NCBI GenBank assembly: GCA_031216445.1
Contig: CM062219.1
Span: 9,513,501-9,577,500 of the forward strand
DNA length: 64,000 bases
Direction of reading: 5' to 3'
Source: Lateolabrax maculatus
Taxonomy: Eukaryota > Chordata > Actinopteri > Acropomatiformes > Lateolabracidae
Numbering within the stretch: the first letter of the stretch is position 1; every line of letters starts with the position of its first letter. This document shows, in pieces, positions 47,691-60,800 of the stretch. The notes beneath the pieces are model-generated. The model was not told the DNA's origin, did no database searches, and saw only the letters and a program-made list of their open reading frames with translations. A program made the translations under genes and the position numbers.

Positions 47691-50600
47691 CGGCTGCAAA
47701 GTAAAATGGAAGAGAGGTAAAAACAAGGAGGTAGAAGTGTGTGTCTCCCATTATTTGACAAAGCTGGTCTGTTTATCCTTTTCATCTGCCAATCATCTCT
47801 TTCAAGACAGGATGTTACCTGTCAGAGATTTTTTGTTTGTTTGTTAGTCCTTTATGTTCCTCTGTCACCCCCTGTGCTACTCCTGTTTCCTGTTCTCTTT
47901 ATTCACTCTCACGCTCTCTCAAAATTGTATTTTTTATTTTTCCTCTCTTTCGTTTTGTTATTTCAGTCTGTGGTTTTTCTGGTGCTGATGATGGATCTCT
48001 TCTAATTTGCCTCTAAATGCACACAGACAGATTCCAACTGAATTGGTGCAAAGGTTCTTACCACAAATTTCAAGAAAAAACAAACACAATTTAACAAAAA
48101 CATAACTGAAGTGCAGCTATAACAATATACTGGAAAATGGCACAATTATATTCACAGTAAAAAAGACTAAAACACATGCTGGTTACAAGTACTGTTGGTG
48201 TATGTGTTTGTAAAAAAGAAGGAACATAAAATTGCACTAGAAAGCTGTGAAGCAATCACTGGGGCTGAAGACTACAAGTTTGAAATGTAGACGTGTTGAG
48301 TTAGAAAGAATGCAGCTTACCAGACCTGTGTAGCCTGCTCCTCAACTCTGCTTGAGGATGGCAGAGCAAAACACACCCAAATTTCAAACCAAACTGCCAG
48401 GGCTCAAGTAGCAGTACTCACATAGAGTACATTATAAAACATGGTAAAATAGTACCAGAAAAATGTAAAAATAGATCACAGAATAAAACAATAAAACAGT
48501 GAAACAAAAGGCCAAAATGGGTTAAAAACATTGTTAAAATTGAAGAAAAGGCTTAATAGTGACATTTTAGAAATGATTTAAAAGATGCCTCAGATTTGGC
48601 TTGTGTTTTGTTCAATGTGTATTAATACAATAGAGCCACTGCCTTTTTATTCACTGCTTCCCTCTGCATGAACTACGTGCTCCTGAATGGAAGCTGTGCA
48701 GGGATACCTCAGAGGTCTCTTGATGAAACACTATCCGTTTCTTGTATCCTGCCTTTAGAAATGTACGCCCATAGCAGAACCGTGGCAATTATAAAGCAAT
48801 TACAGTTTCATATGGCCTGTTCTTTTGAGATCGAGGAGGAGGTAAAAGCTCAGTAGTTAAAAAGAGTAAGTGTGCCAGTATTGATGTTCCTTTTTCTAAA
48901 TGCTCAGTTGTCCAGCTGGGCATGTATTCCACTTGCCTGACCACAAAAACATCACATTTTCATTTAATTGAAATGAAAATGGAAATAGAAATGGATCAAT
49001 TACTTGGCACACAGTGGTGATTTTTTTGAACTTTTTAGTCTCGAGAAACCAAATGCTTTGCTGAACTCATGCTCACACGCACTCAGCTGACGAGTGGCCC
49101 TAAAGTTTTTTTTTTCACGACAGTGAACCTTGGGAACAAGAGTCTATTCTCTGCAAGACAATTGACCGGGAGGAAGCTGTGTTTGTGTGTGATACTTGAT
49201 CAGCCTGCTACGGTAACCACACACACACATGAACACACTTGGTCCACACTGACTCAATTCCCACCGCTTGATTGGCAGGATGCCACAGACCCACACCTGC
49301 TTTAACTGCCTTTACCGAGGCTGTTTGTCCAGATTGGGGCTGAATTCATAAAAATGTGTGTGTGTGTGTGTGTGTTCATGTATGTATCATCTGGCTGTAA
49401 ATGACAGCCACCACCTGACCTACCCTTTGATACCAGAGCTCTGAAATAATTTCCCAGCCACCTTGAATACATTGGACAGCACATGGTAGCAATATGTTAG
49501 GGCCGGGGCCAGGATCACACTTCAGTCATGGTAAATTGGAGGTCTTCATTTAGAGCTGCTGGTCTGGGAAAAGCCCTCACCTCCCGCTTAATTTCTCTGC
49601 TTCTTTTTTGGAGGCGCTAACATGCCCAGGGGCTGACAAGGGAGGGAAATTGATATCTGTACGGATGTCTGTAAGACGCAGCACACCAATCTGCTTGTCT
49701 CAAATTCGAGGTCAATCATCCCCGTTCAAGCAGCTGCATGGGCATGTTGCATAAGTAACCATAGAGGGAAACAGTTATTTAAGTGTTAAGAAACAGCACA
49801 TATGTTATCAAATGTATTTCAAGCTTCAGGCTAGCGCATTTTTCGTCTTGTGCTGGTATCGCTCTTATGTCCTAAAATCACATTTTTTGACATAAGAGAT
49901 CTGAGCCTTTAATATCATTATCACTGTAAATGATTAAGAGAATTATCTAATGCATTTGTCCTTAAGAAAAGCTTAATGGAAACAAACACTCAGAAACAAA
50001 CATTTAAATAACTCTCAACTTTTTCTAACTCTGCTGGACCACACATTCAGTTTTAGGCCTTACTGGTTGCCCTTGCTCATTGAGGTTTGGATACAATTTA
50101 TGGAGCAGGAACTGTTTTGCATAAACAGTTTGGAAATTTGCAGCAATTTTACTTTCTTCTGTCTGGCTGCTGGCATTTTCCAGATGTGCAACAATAGATG
50201 TTTCCACATGTGCAGCAATGAAGAAAACCCATATTCCTTAATGTTCATTTTGTTGCGTCAGATGGGATTTTTAAAATTCTATCAAGAGAGCTTGCAATAC
50301 TAGGACTATAAATAGCAAAAGTCAGTTTAAAACATCTATGTGTCTCCGTAGAAGGAGCTGTAAGATGTATGTTTGGCTCTGTGTGTTTTTTACTTATAGC
50401 AAACTCTTTTTGCATTGGCCATCAGTCCAAATCTAGATATAAAGTTAATCTGAAGATGAACAGATTTCATAGCAGAACACATTAGTGCATACGTCTCTGG
50501 CAGCGGTATAACTCCACATGGCACCGTCCTAGAGCGAGGCACCTTACTGCTCTGTGGCTGCCCTCGCTGAGAAGGACAGGAATATAAAAACATATTTTTC

Positions 50601-51104
50601 AGAATCACATCCGTATCACGATGTTGATGTGTAATTAAAAGTTTGCTGATGTTTTCCAATGATTTGTTTTCTGTTGTGCATCTTGTTTCAACAGTATTTC
50701 AGTGACTATCTTTCAATGCAAAGATTAGTGCAAATAGTAGAGTCCTAATTATATCAGCATCAGAATCGACTTAAAAGGCCGAGCGTGTTTACACATACAA
50801 AGATACGTGACTCCAGTTGTAAGTAGCCTGTATTTCAATATACCCACTTACACAGCTGAGTGTGTGTAGCATGGAGGGACTACGACTTTAATTTCTTTGT
50901 GCAACCCAGTGTTCTAAAATGACAAATACATGACCTGGATACCTTGATTGATGATGTGTTATGTACAACCAACTAAAACTGCACTCTAATACAACAGCCC
51001 TAGAATAAACTCTACTTCCATCAATTATAATGTTCAGTTTTTACTGAATGTGTTTTAGAGGGGTGTTGATTCAGCTTGTAGTTGAATTGTATTGTATGCC
51101 AACA

Positions 51105-51130
51105 GGTATTTATATATATAGGTTTAGGTT

Positions 51131-51162
<32 letters not shown>
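51105..51162. repeat. AT/GT compound microsatellite
   Basis: TATATATA, a short spacer, a second TA run and then about ten GT units, directly followed by the repeat at 51,163. Confidence 0.9.
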
Positions 51163-51163
<1 letters not shown>

Positions 51164-51400
51164 TAGGGCTGAAATCATTAGTTGATAAGTTGATCAATAA
51201 AAAAAAAACTGGTTAAGGTAATCGATTTACCCTTTAACCTTCTCCGGCTCCAGCTTTTCCAAACTTATACTAAACTCTCATATACAGTCTGTGCTCCAAA
51301 CTGAGGATTACTGTAGCTGCTTTCCTCTGTTTTATAACATTGTAAATTGAATATCTTTTAGGTTTTGGACAGTTAGTCGAACTAAACAAAGGATCTTAAG
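51163..51400 (-). repeat. ATTAATCGATTAAT-type teleost repeat, diverged inverted copy
   Basis: Reads TTAGGGCTGAAATCATTAGT, GGCTCCAGCTTTTCCAAAC, AAATTGAATATCTTTTAGG and TTTTGGACAGTTAGTCGAAC in the minus order of the family. Confidence 0.6.
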
Positions 51401-51737
51401 GATCTTATATCACCACTGGCCCTGGGAAACTCTGACATAATTTAACAATCATGTATTGATTGATTGAAAGAAACAATTACTATTATATGATTATATTAAT
51501 GGAATTCATCTGAATCAAACAGGATCAGATCATGTGTGTAGATTATATACTTTTGCATGTCACTGGTGAGTAAGACCTCGCTCCTCCGCTCGTGTCGGTG
51601 CCTGCACGCTGCACGTGGCCCGCGATCAACTCGCGAGATCCTGCGGCTCGCGGAGCTTCGGCTTTGGCACGTGTGCTGCTCTTTCCTTTTTTTTTTTTTT
51701 TTTTTTTTTAAAGTGTGGCTCTCAGCTGCCGAGGCGG

Positions 51738-51833
51738 ATGATGATGATGGCGGAGCTGGTTCAGGGACAGGCCTCGGTGGTTCAGCCCGGAACGAAAGAT
51801 GACTTCGCCGACACGATACGCCGGGTCCGACAG
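51738..51833 (+). CDS. fubp3: fubp3 coding exon 1 (aa 1-32)
   Basis: Encodes MMMMAELVQGQASVVQPGTK and DDFADTIRRVRQ. Donor CAG|gtaaac, phase 0. The first ATG has C at -3 and A at +4; the fourth has A at -3 and G at +4. Confidence 0.93.
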
Positions 51834-54800
51834 GTAAACACGCGAGACGCGAGCGTCGCGCTTCTTCTGGGGCCCGCAAACGGCGTGGTTTTTTTTTTGT
51901 TTTTTTTGTGTGTGTGTGTGTGTGTTGCGCGTGGAGCAGGGCAGCACCGTGGCAGGGGCACCCCGGACCCCCCCCCCCCCCCCCCCCAAAACACACACCA
52001 CACACACACCACACACACACAAACACTCATGCACCCAGCAGGCTAGCAGGCTAACAGGCTAACGTGGAGTAGCCGGGAGGACAGATTACAGTTTCTCTCC
52101 CCCCTCCCTCCCTCCAACCTGCGGGACAACCGGACGCGTTCACCGACACTGCCCCGCAAAAGAAAAAAAAGCCACCAAACGGCCCCGGTGGACCCCGGCG
52201 GGCCGCGGAAAAAACAAGAGGGCCCCCCAGCGCCGTGTCGAAGTTTGCGCAACTTCAGTAAGTTGAGCCGACGTCGCTGCGACTGCAACCTGTTGTGGAG
52301 GCGCACAAGTTGCCGCTAGCTTAGCCCGCTAACCCGCTGTCACGGGTCCGATGCCGCGGCGGGACCGGAGCCGAGGGAGCCGAGGGGTCCGAGGGGGGGG
52401 GGGGGGGGGTCCCGGTCCCGGTCCCGGTCCCGGTCCCCTCCCTGTGCTCCGGACCGGGACCGGGAGCCCGAACCGCCGGACACGCTGTCACACAGCCGGC
52501 TCGCTAGTTCCCCCCCCCTCTCTGTTAGCCTCAGTGTAACTTGCTCAACCCCACACACACAGTTTCATGACACTCTCTGAGCTTTAATTATCGTTTAAAT
52601 CCCCTCGTTTCCCTTCTTTAACTCCTTCAACGCGTCTTTAACTGAACCCTGCGGCGGATCCGCCTCGGTTCGTCCCGTCCGAGCCCCGGTAGCCGGGCTG
52701 GGGCTAGCCCCGGCTAACGGGGCTGTGAGTCCCGGCAGGAGTAAGGCCATGTAGTGGAGCGTCATCTGCTCAGATAATAAGCCCCCCTCCTCCTCCACTG
52801 GCTCGGCACACTTGGGTTTTTCCACCACAGCCTGGAAAATACACTAAAGATATATATATTCTATTAAATACAACCTGCTCCCCTGTTTAACTGGTGTTTC
52901 AGATGGGGGGGAGGTTGCAGTATAGGTGGTCACTGTAGTTGGGCTGCCATTACATTGGCCAACAGCAGAGCTTGTCTTTCTCTGCTCTAATAGAAGATTA
53001 TGTGACCACTGAGTGCAGCTAATAGTGTGTAAATTGGACTTTAGTCCTACAGCTATGGGTTGAGCTTTCCCCCTGTGTAGATTACACCGCCAGGTATGAA
53101 CAAACAGTGTCCCTGCATGTTTTAGTCGCCTAATATGTACCATGAGAAAATATGTGCGCAAATATCTTGCAAAATAGATAGTTTAAAGTGTAGATACATT
53201 TACAGTTCAAGCACATGTCATGCACATGTCACTGTGCGTTAGTGTCTGCCATGATGTTTTTAAGAGCCCTACATAACCCCCCCCCCCCCCCCCCCCCTTC
53301 CTCTTCTCTCCTCTACATTCACAAGATCTAAGATCTGCAAAAATAAAAGCTGCCATCAGAAGAGGAACATTTCACATCAGCCAATTTTCGGCCATTGACA
53401 CTGATGTTAACAGTCAAAGATAAACATCAGAATGAATCACATATTAACCTTTATAAAACTGCCAGGTTGGGTTTGTGGCTGATGTTAAATTGTTGATTTG
53501 GGTGTTCAAGTGAGTTAACACGCAAGTGCCCCTATCTACTTTTTGGAAAAGGGAAGTAATCTGGTTATATTGCGTGTTATCATATGACATGGATGTGGCA
53601 TAAGTCTGAGAGATAGGAAGTTGAGGCCTTGCTGTAATGCTTCTTTACACTGGCGTGTGTGTGGTGTTAGTTCCCACAGATGCAGTTTTCAGTCACCTGC
53701 TTTACCCTACCTGGGGAGCAGCCAGTGAAAGTGACTGACATTTAAATCTTTAAGCTGCACGAGTTGAAATTGCTCTGCAGTACAGTTCATGTTAACTGCT
53801 CGGTTGTTTTTCCCCCCAAACAAACAGTTATCAGCACAAAGGAAAGCAAAGCAAAGCATACAATTTTGTAAAGGTCCATTCATTAATTAGCCTATATCAC
53901 CAGATGTTGACCCCTCAGTAAGTCTCCAATTTGCTAATTATTGCATTCAGCCTCCTCCTGCTTGCCACTTCTGATCTGTGTTCCCAGTTGCCAGTGTTTC
54001 CCATCTTGATCTAACCAACTAACATGAAACCTCTGTAAACAGATAAAAGCATAAACACTCTTTCTTTTAAAATATAAAAACCTCAATGAGTGAAAGCCAG
54101 AGTCTTGAATAGTGTAGATCACTGACGAAACAGTCGTGCCACACAACCAATGGATGAGACGTTCTTTGACCCTAAATATAAACTATACATAGCTCCGTTT
54201 CCATGTGACCACGTGTCACGTTAATTTTTCTTATTTTTAGACAAATCAGACATTTAATTTTGTATTTTAAGGATTGCAATATGAAACCTGACTGTGGTTA
54301 CTATTAAAGGTCTTTTTTTTAATAATTTTTAAAAAAATGTTATTATATATTTGCTCAGCAAAGATTGCATTCAAGAACTGAGTTGTTCTTGGAAGCCAGT
54401 CCAGTCCACAGTGGTGTTTACCCAGAGGCCTCAGTGGACATTGCAGGGTTTCTACTGTAAGATAGACCGTTTGTACCAAACTGTTTGCTATAAAATCTAT
54501 CTGACTGCATGACTGTAAACCTGACCCGACTGCTCCAGGATGCCTTTGTAGCAAATATAGTTATGTGCAAACACATGCGTTTTTGTTTTCGGTGCTTTTA
54601 TCCTCTAAGCTGGCAAAACTTAATTTGTATTTATACTAAGTGTAGTTAATTATAAAATAGATTTCTGTTAAGTGTTGAGGACTCCAAACAACTACAATTC
54701 ATTACACACAAGACTGCGTCAACACTAAACCATTAAAAATGACGAAAACATGCTTCCATACTAGCATTTAAACCTTTAGTTTGTTTTTGATAAAGCCAAA

Positions 54801-57800
54801 TTCACGATTTAGTTGTTCAGATGTTCAGTTTTATAAAAGTAGATACAGTATGTTGTCAGATGGGACCGAGTAAAACAGAGATTTTATCATGGCTCATAAC
54901 TTCATGTTAAGCAGCAGTCATTCTCTAGGCTCTGAACTGTAGTGCTGATAAAATCGGTATTTTACAGTCGTAGCATTGTCTGACAAATTCAACATAAATA
55001 CAGGTCAATGACAGAAGCTGTGTGGTGTGTTCGGCCATATTGACATTTAAAATGATTGATCTCAGTGAAAATTAGAAGCAACAGAAAGTTCTTAACTTTA
55101 ATGCCACACAGTCCCCCACATGTGACCGGAAAAACTTATGTCATCGTTTTTGTTAAAGTTCTGTATTCTCTGTACACACTAAAACACGAAGCTGGTATTT
55201 TAAGATTCATCCACTGTGGAGATAATTTTGGGTGAGGGGAAAAAAAAAAAAAACACACCTGTGTTGTCAGGATAGAGGGCTGAAAGGGAGAGAAAAAGAT
55301 GTGACTAAATACCGTACAGATGTTTGTGTTCATGATAAACTAAGTGTAGGCTAAAATAAGTGAATTACCATGTTTGTAATAGTTAACAAGCAATAAATAA
55401 GTGTAAATTTGGTAGTCTTGTTGCAGTAAATAGTAGCCTCTTTGACTTGTAATTGATTGATTGAACAAAACTCAGTACTAAACTCAATATGTCAATACAA
55501 ATACTTTCAAAACCATGACAACCTACACCCACACTGTGATGGACTAAAACAGGCAGGCGAGATGCTTCTCAGGTATCTGCCCAGAAGCTCAGAAAAACAC
55601 TGATTTCTCACAGGTTTAAGCATTTTCTTATGTGCGTAACTATAGCGATGTCGTGGAAAACAGCAACCCCACACCTGCTTCCCTCTCTGCCTCCTTATTT
55701 CCATTGCCCCCCTCTCACTTCACTGGTGGGCTCTGAAGTAGATAATCACCCCCGAAGGTGATGGAAGACTCTAATTGCCATCACTATATTTTCATATTGT
55801 GAAAAAATTCCAGTCAGACGCAGATGTCAATTTAGTGTAATTTTCTGAAATGCTATACTTTTGTATGGAAGGAGAGGTGGCAGATTAACGGGGAGTGGAA
55901 AATGCTGTGGGCGCTCTCGTGCAGCGCAACTAAAGATTTAAATGTCCATCACTTGCAGAACACCATCTACTTGAGTTTGGCAAGTGGATGATTTTGAAAA
56001 TAGACATAGATTGTTTTTTTAGCTAAGTTTTGATGCAAAAAAATTTAATAAATGCTTCTTTAAGTTGTACGTAGGGGTTGGACACTTCCATCACTAAAGG
56101 AAAAACATGTAGAGAAATTTATGGCTGGGTGGCCAGTGATCGTTCCTTGGGCCAGTCACGTATTGATTTTGATCCGCAAAGTAAACACTGACTAAATGTT
56201 TAATAGAACTTTGTTCTTTCATGACATGACTAGGGATTGGTGTTGAGCCTCAATACTTTTTTCGTACCAAGAGTGAAAACTGTCCAAAAAACAAGACGCT
56301 TTTTAATGTTTTTGACGGATGTATTTACTGTAGGCAAAGTTTTTGTACAGCTGCTTGTGTGACAACATTTAACATTTGAAAACTTGGGACTCAAAGTATC
56401 AAATTAAGTATCGGCACTAGTATATTAAACATTTTAGGAAACCTACTAAAACTAACACAAACTACAGCTCATAAAATTACCATAATTCACAACTAACATT
56501 TTGAAATTCTGATGTTAATTGTCATTTGGTCATCCCTTGCCTTTTTTATTTTGTCTACCTTTGCACATCTATGTACCCTCCTACTGTTTCTACAAACGGG
56601 ATCAACAGCGTACACATCACGCTTGAATGAACTGGACATTTTTTGTGTTATTATTTTAGGTAGCTGTCACACCTGTCTTAACTTTCAGGCAACACCTCTA
56701 CTGGCAAATCCAGTCTGTTGAGGACTTGCAGTGCGCCAAGATGATTTGTGTCGTTTGTCAGTGTAGGCATAAAAAAAGTTAGGTTAGTCAGTGAGATCTA
56801 GGACATGACAGATGTTTCAAGGAAAGCACCAGCGTCAATAGTCACAACAACAACTGCAGCAGACTCCTTCATGCTGCTGTTATATTGTACAAAGTGCAGT
56901 TTTCAGCTTCTGTCAAAATGATTACGCTCTCCACAAGAGATGTCCGAAAAGGCCCAACTTCACAGCAAACTTGATGCTTTTAAGAAAGCATGAATAAAAA
57001 GTGAATGTGTCCCACGTATCATGAAGGGTTGTTCAAGATGTAGTCTTTGAAAGGAAATGTCTTCAAACCATATCCACTTTTCACCTTTATTCAATCTTTC
57101 TTACTGTTATGTGTCTCCAGATGGCAGCCAAGATGGGGGGAGACCAGATGCCCAACATGAACAGTTCCTCCCCGGTCTTAGATCCCTCCCTCTACGGCTT
57201 TGGAGGCCAGAAACGGTCACTAGACAATGGAGGTGAGCCTTCAGTGTACACACATACATACCTACATACCATAGGTGCATGTCTGCAGACTGTTGATATA
57301 CTGTGCATTCACAACCATTCTGTATGATGCTTTTATCCTGCATAAGATGTATGTAGACACCTTCATAAAAACACCATCTTTCTATATCAAAGCTCTCAAT
57401 GTGTTTATTCCCTTCTACACTGTAGAAAGGAGATGCTCTAATTGGCTGTCGTCCTCCTGTTCAAACGGTGTATGTTTGGGTTCTTTTATGTCAGGTTTTG
57501 CTCCAACCACCATATAAAGTGTAGCCTAAACAGACTGAATTGCCATTTCGTTTCACTTCATTATCCAATCTGACATGTTTCCATTTCTGTTTGGGAAGGG
57601 TTGTTATTTTGCCCTAACCATCAGTAGCGAGTGACATATCCACCAATGTCATTTTCTCTCAACACAATAGCTGCAGCAGTGGTTGTCTGGAGCACTTACC
57701 TTTTCTTTCTTTTTTTTCTTTTTTTCCATTTATCCAATTTTAAGTTATTTCTCAGCCAAAGATGGATCGTATCCCCAGTCTTAATTTTGCTTACAAAGTT

Positions 57801-60800
57801 CTGATTGGTTGGTTGTCTTTCCAGGCAGAGAGACAGCCACTAAGCACACCAGACATGTTTTAATCTGTAAAAAAATCTGACATTGAGCTGTGAATCGGAG
57901 GTCTGGAACCAAGCTACTATAAGGAGGTTTAGGAGGTTTGTCTTACACATGTAGCCATGCATCAACCATACTATAGGTGATATAATGAGGTTAATAATTT
58001 AGGATTTTTTCAGGGTGGTTCATACAAATATTACACACAGGCATATACTAGATTCAGGACCCTACTGGATTGAAGTCCATTGTGGGGCCCAGTGACTAAT
58101 GAGGGAGTAAGCTGAGTAGGAAGAAGAAGAGCACTTATGAAGGGATCTATTAAGTAACGTTTTTATTAGATTTTATGAATAAGCAAATTCTTTTTCGTTC
58201 TCTGGTTTTGGGTTGAACGGTTTTTCGTGACTGACAGTAATATTTTTTAGTGGCTGTCTTGTACATTTATTGCCCGAACAGTAACCATTTTTGTATAGAT
58301 TAAAGTAAAAAAAAAAAATGAAATAAAAAATCTGTGAAGCGCACCTAAATGTAATTTAACCATGATAATAACTCAACAATAATAACGATTAGAAATATTT
58401 AGCTGACAACATTTCTTCAGTCAGGAAAGATTGTTCCATGGTGTTTTTAGAGAGTAGGAAAGTGTGACAAATAACTCCCCCACATAATAACAAACATGTG
58501 CTCGCCAGTCCCTTGAAATAACAACAGTCCAGTTTGAATTAAAAGTGGTGTGTAGAGTTGTAGGTTTCTGTTTACATTCGGTGTTAACTCGCTTCTTCTA
58601 AAAACTACCTTTTTTAAGTTCAACGTACCTTCGGGAGGGATAACAAACCAGAAGAAATGCTCCCTTGTCGAACTCCTCTGTACCAGTATTGGTGACAGCA
58701 GCTCTGTTTCTCCACTTGTTTGCCATTTACGCAGATTTAAAGATTTCGTAATTAGATTTTTGTTGTTTTATCATTCTGTGTTGTTGGCCCAGATGGATTG
58801 ACTAAGAGGGGAAACACTTTAATCTCAAGTGAAAGTATGGTTTTGTGTTTTCATGGTCGTACGGAGTATTAAGTATCTGACACTGCATAGTAGTGAAAAG
58901 TCATTCTGTCTCGCTGTGCCTTGCACACATAACAAAGATTTGATCCATTTCATATCCATGAAGTGGAAACACTAGTCATTTACCCTGTCCTCCTCTTATC
59001 TTGTCACAGTTGTTTGTATGATAGTTCAGTCCTGAATGCATGGATAGATAAATTGTATGCAATTCTGGTTTAGGTTTGTTTGACGCACTGTTATTGTTTG
59101 CAACAATTTTGTCCTCAGTTTTTCCCAGTCAAGGTTGTCCCACAGTATGAGGGGAAATAACAGAAATGGTATTTGTGTAGCAGTGCAGGTAGCTCTTAGC
59201 ATCTAATTATCAAATGTACAAGTATATAAATAGGCCAAAGGTATTCACATTTTATCTTGCAATCTTGTCCTTCGTCATTTGGTACACCTCCTGTTTTATA
59301 TTCATAGCTGTTCCATTCTCAAACGTTAACCCTGGTGCATTTCCAGAAAAAGTGAAATCAGTGCAAACAACCATAAAATTGATTGAACCTGCTAGATATC
59401 AACTCAGGTGTTCGTGCGTCCATGGCAGCACATCCTCCACTGACCCTGCAGGACCCTTGCTTGGTGCTACCTGTCAAAATTCAATTCATGACCAGCAGCC
59501 ACTGAACCGTCTGCTGCCTTTCTCTTTCTGAACGGCTCAGATTGAAACACTCATTCAAACACTCACACACCTGATTACCATGCTGGGGAAAGTCTCCCGC
59601 TGTGGGTCAGACATGAACACGAAGGATTGGCAGGACCATGTTCATCTGCCCCATCCCCTCCAGCCCTGACTCTTGTTGCTTGTTGCTTTGTCAGCTATGA
59701 CTTTTAAGAGATATTTAACATATTTATTTTTAACCATGATCTCATGATGTTATTTTTCACATGTTAATTGGTTCTTTCCTGTCACTTTTCTCAGTTGGGA
59801 ACCACCTTGGTGCAATGGCACATCAAAGGTGAGCAAAGCATACTCACATTTCTGTTTGTTCATTTTAATGCACTTTGGATGTATTCCTAGTATTCACTCT
59901 GTGCTTCAGTTAAATAGTTTTGTGATCCCTTATTCTTTATTTTACCTAAAAACCTTATTTTACCTTACCGTGAATCTTACTTTCAACGAGAGTGTCTTTC
60001 TCCATTAGACCAAAATAGGCATCAGATTTAATTATGCTCTTACGGCTGGTGAAATAAAGCATTTTTGCTGGAAGTATTTTAAATAAGGCTGCAATTAACA
60101 ATTTCTTCATGTGCAGACAGTCACGTAATTGTAAGGTCTGAAATAAGAATAAATAATTTAAAAAAAGCCATTACAAGTTGACATATTCAAATCACTTATT
60201 TTGTCTGAATTGCTGAAAATAATTTTCAGTCAAAGAAGTAGTCATTTCTGGAGCTGTAATGAGTCGATTCAAGTTGATCAACAGAAAATTAATGGCAGCG
60301 GTTTTGGTAATCTGTTTAATTGTTGAAATCATTTTTTTTTTAAGCAAAAATGCCAAAAATTAACTGGTTCCAGCTTCTCGGATGTGAATATTTTATGTCT
60401 TATATGATGGTAAACAGAATATCTCTGGGTTTTGGATGTTGATCAGACAAGAGAAGCAATCTGAACGATGAATGAAATAATGAATTCAGTTTGTTTTAGA
60501 GAAAAGGTGGTCTAGTTTAAGAGGGTTTTTTTTTTTTTTTCATTTGATTTTCTTTGGTCAGCCAGGTTATTGATCATGTCCTACTCTTTCCTAGGGCTCT
60601 TGCGACAGAAGACTTCAAAGTGCCTGATAAGATGGTGGGATTCAGTAAGTAGCCCTTCAGCTCATTATAGTCAGTATTATTGTTTGACATGTAATCATCA
60701 GTATTGACGTTCTACTCAGTTTTTGGGTCACTGCTTGGGACCCCTGTCTAAATTCAAAAAGGTTTAAACTGGCCTTTTCTCTCCCTCTATAGTCATTGGA

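Larger units (their letters stand above)
39466..51559. other. ass1-fubp3 intergenic region
   Basis: About 12 kb with no supported coding exon on either strand. It contains two foldback repeat pieces, two inverted copies of another teleost repeat, an A run at 47,169-47,190, a GGA run near 47,667-47,690, a GT tract near 49,356-49,374 and one ATTAATCGATTAAT-type copy next to fubp3. The rest is unique-looking. Confidence 0.7.
51560..52760 (+). promoter_or_regulatory. fubp3 CpG-island promoter
   Basis: About 1.2 kb of CpG-rich sequence centred on fubp3 coding exon 1 and the start of intron 1. There is no TATA box. A run of about 20 T lies at 51,689-51,709, just upstream of the start codon and probably in the 5' UTR. 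The transcription start is not resolved. Confidence 0.65.
51834..57120 (+). other. fubp3 intron 1
   Basis: 5.3 kb. The first 900 bp are CpG-rich with several simple repeats (GT near 51,908-51,924, a C run at 51,969-51,987, a G17 run and CCCGGT hexamers near 52,400). Further on is a C run at 53,278-53,297 and an A run near 55,240. No exon or repeat family is recognised in the rest. Confidence 0.8.

Noticed and set aside
51615..51737. N-terminal extension of fubp3
   Set aside because: The in-frame upstream start is GTG and the extension includes poly-Phe from the T run; no ATG in frame.
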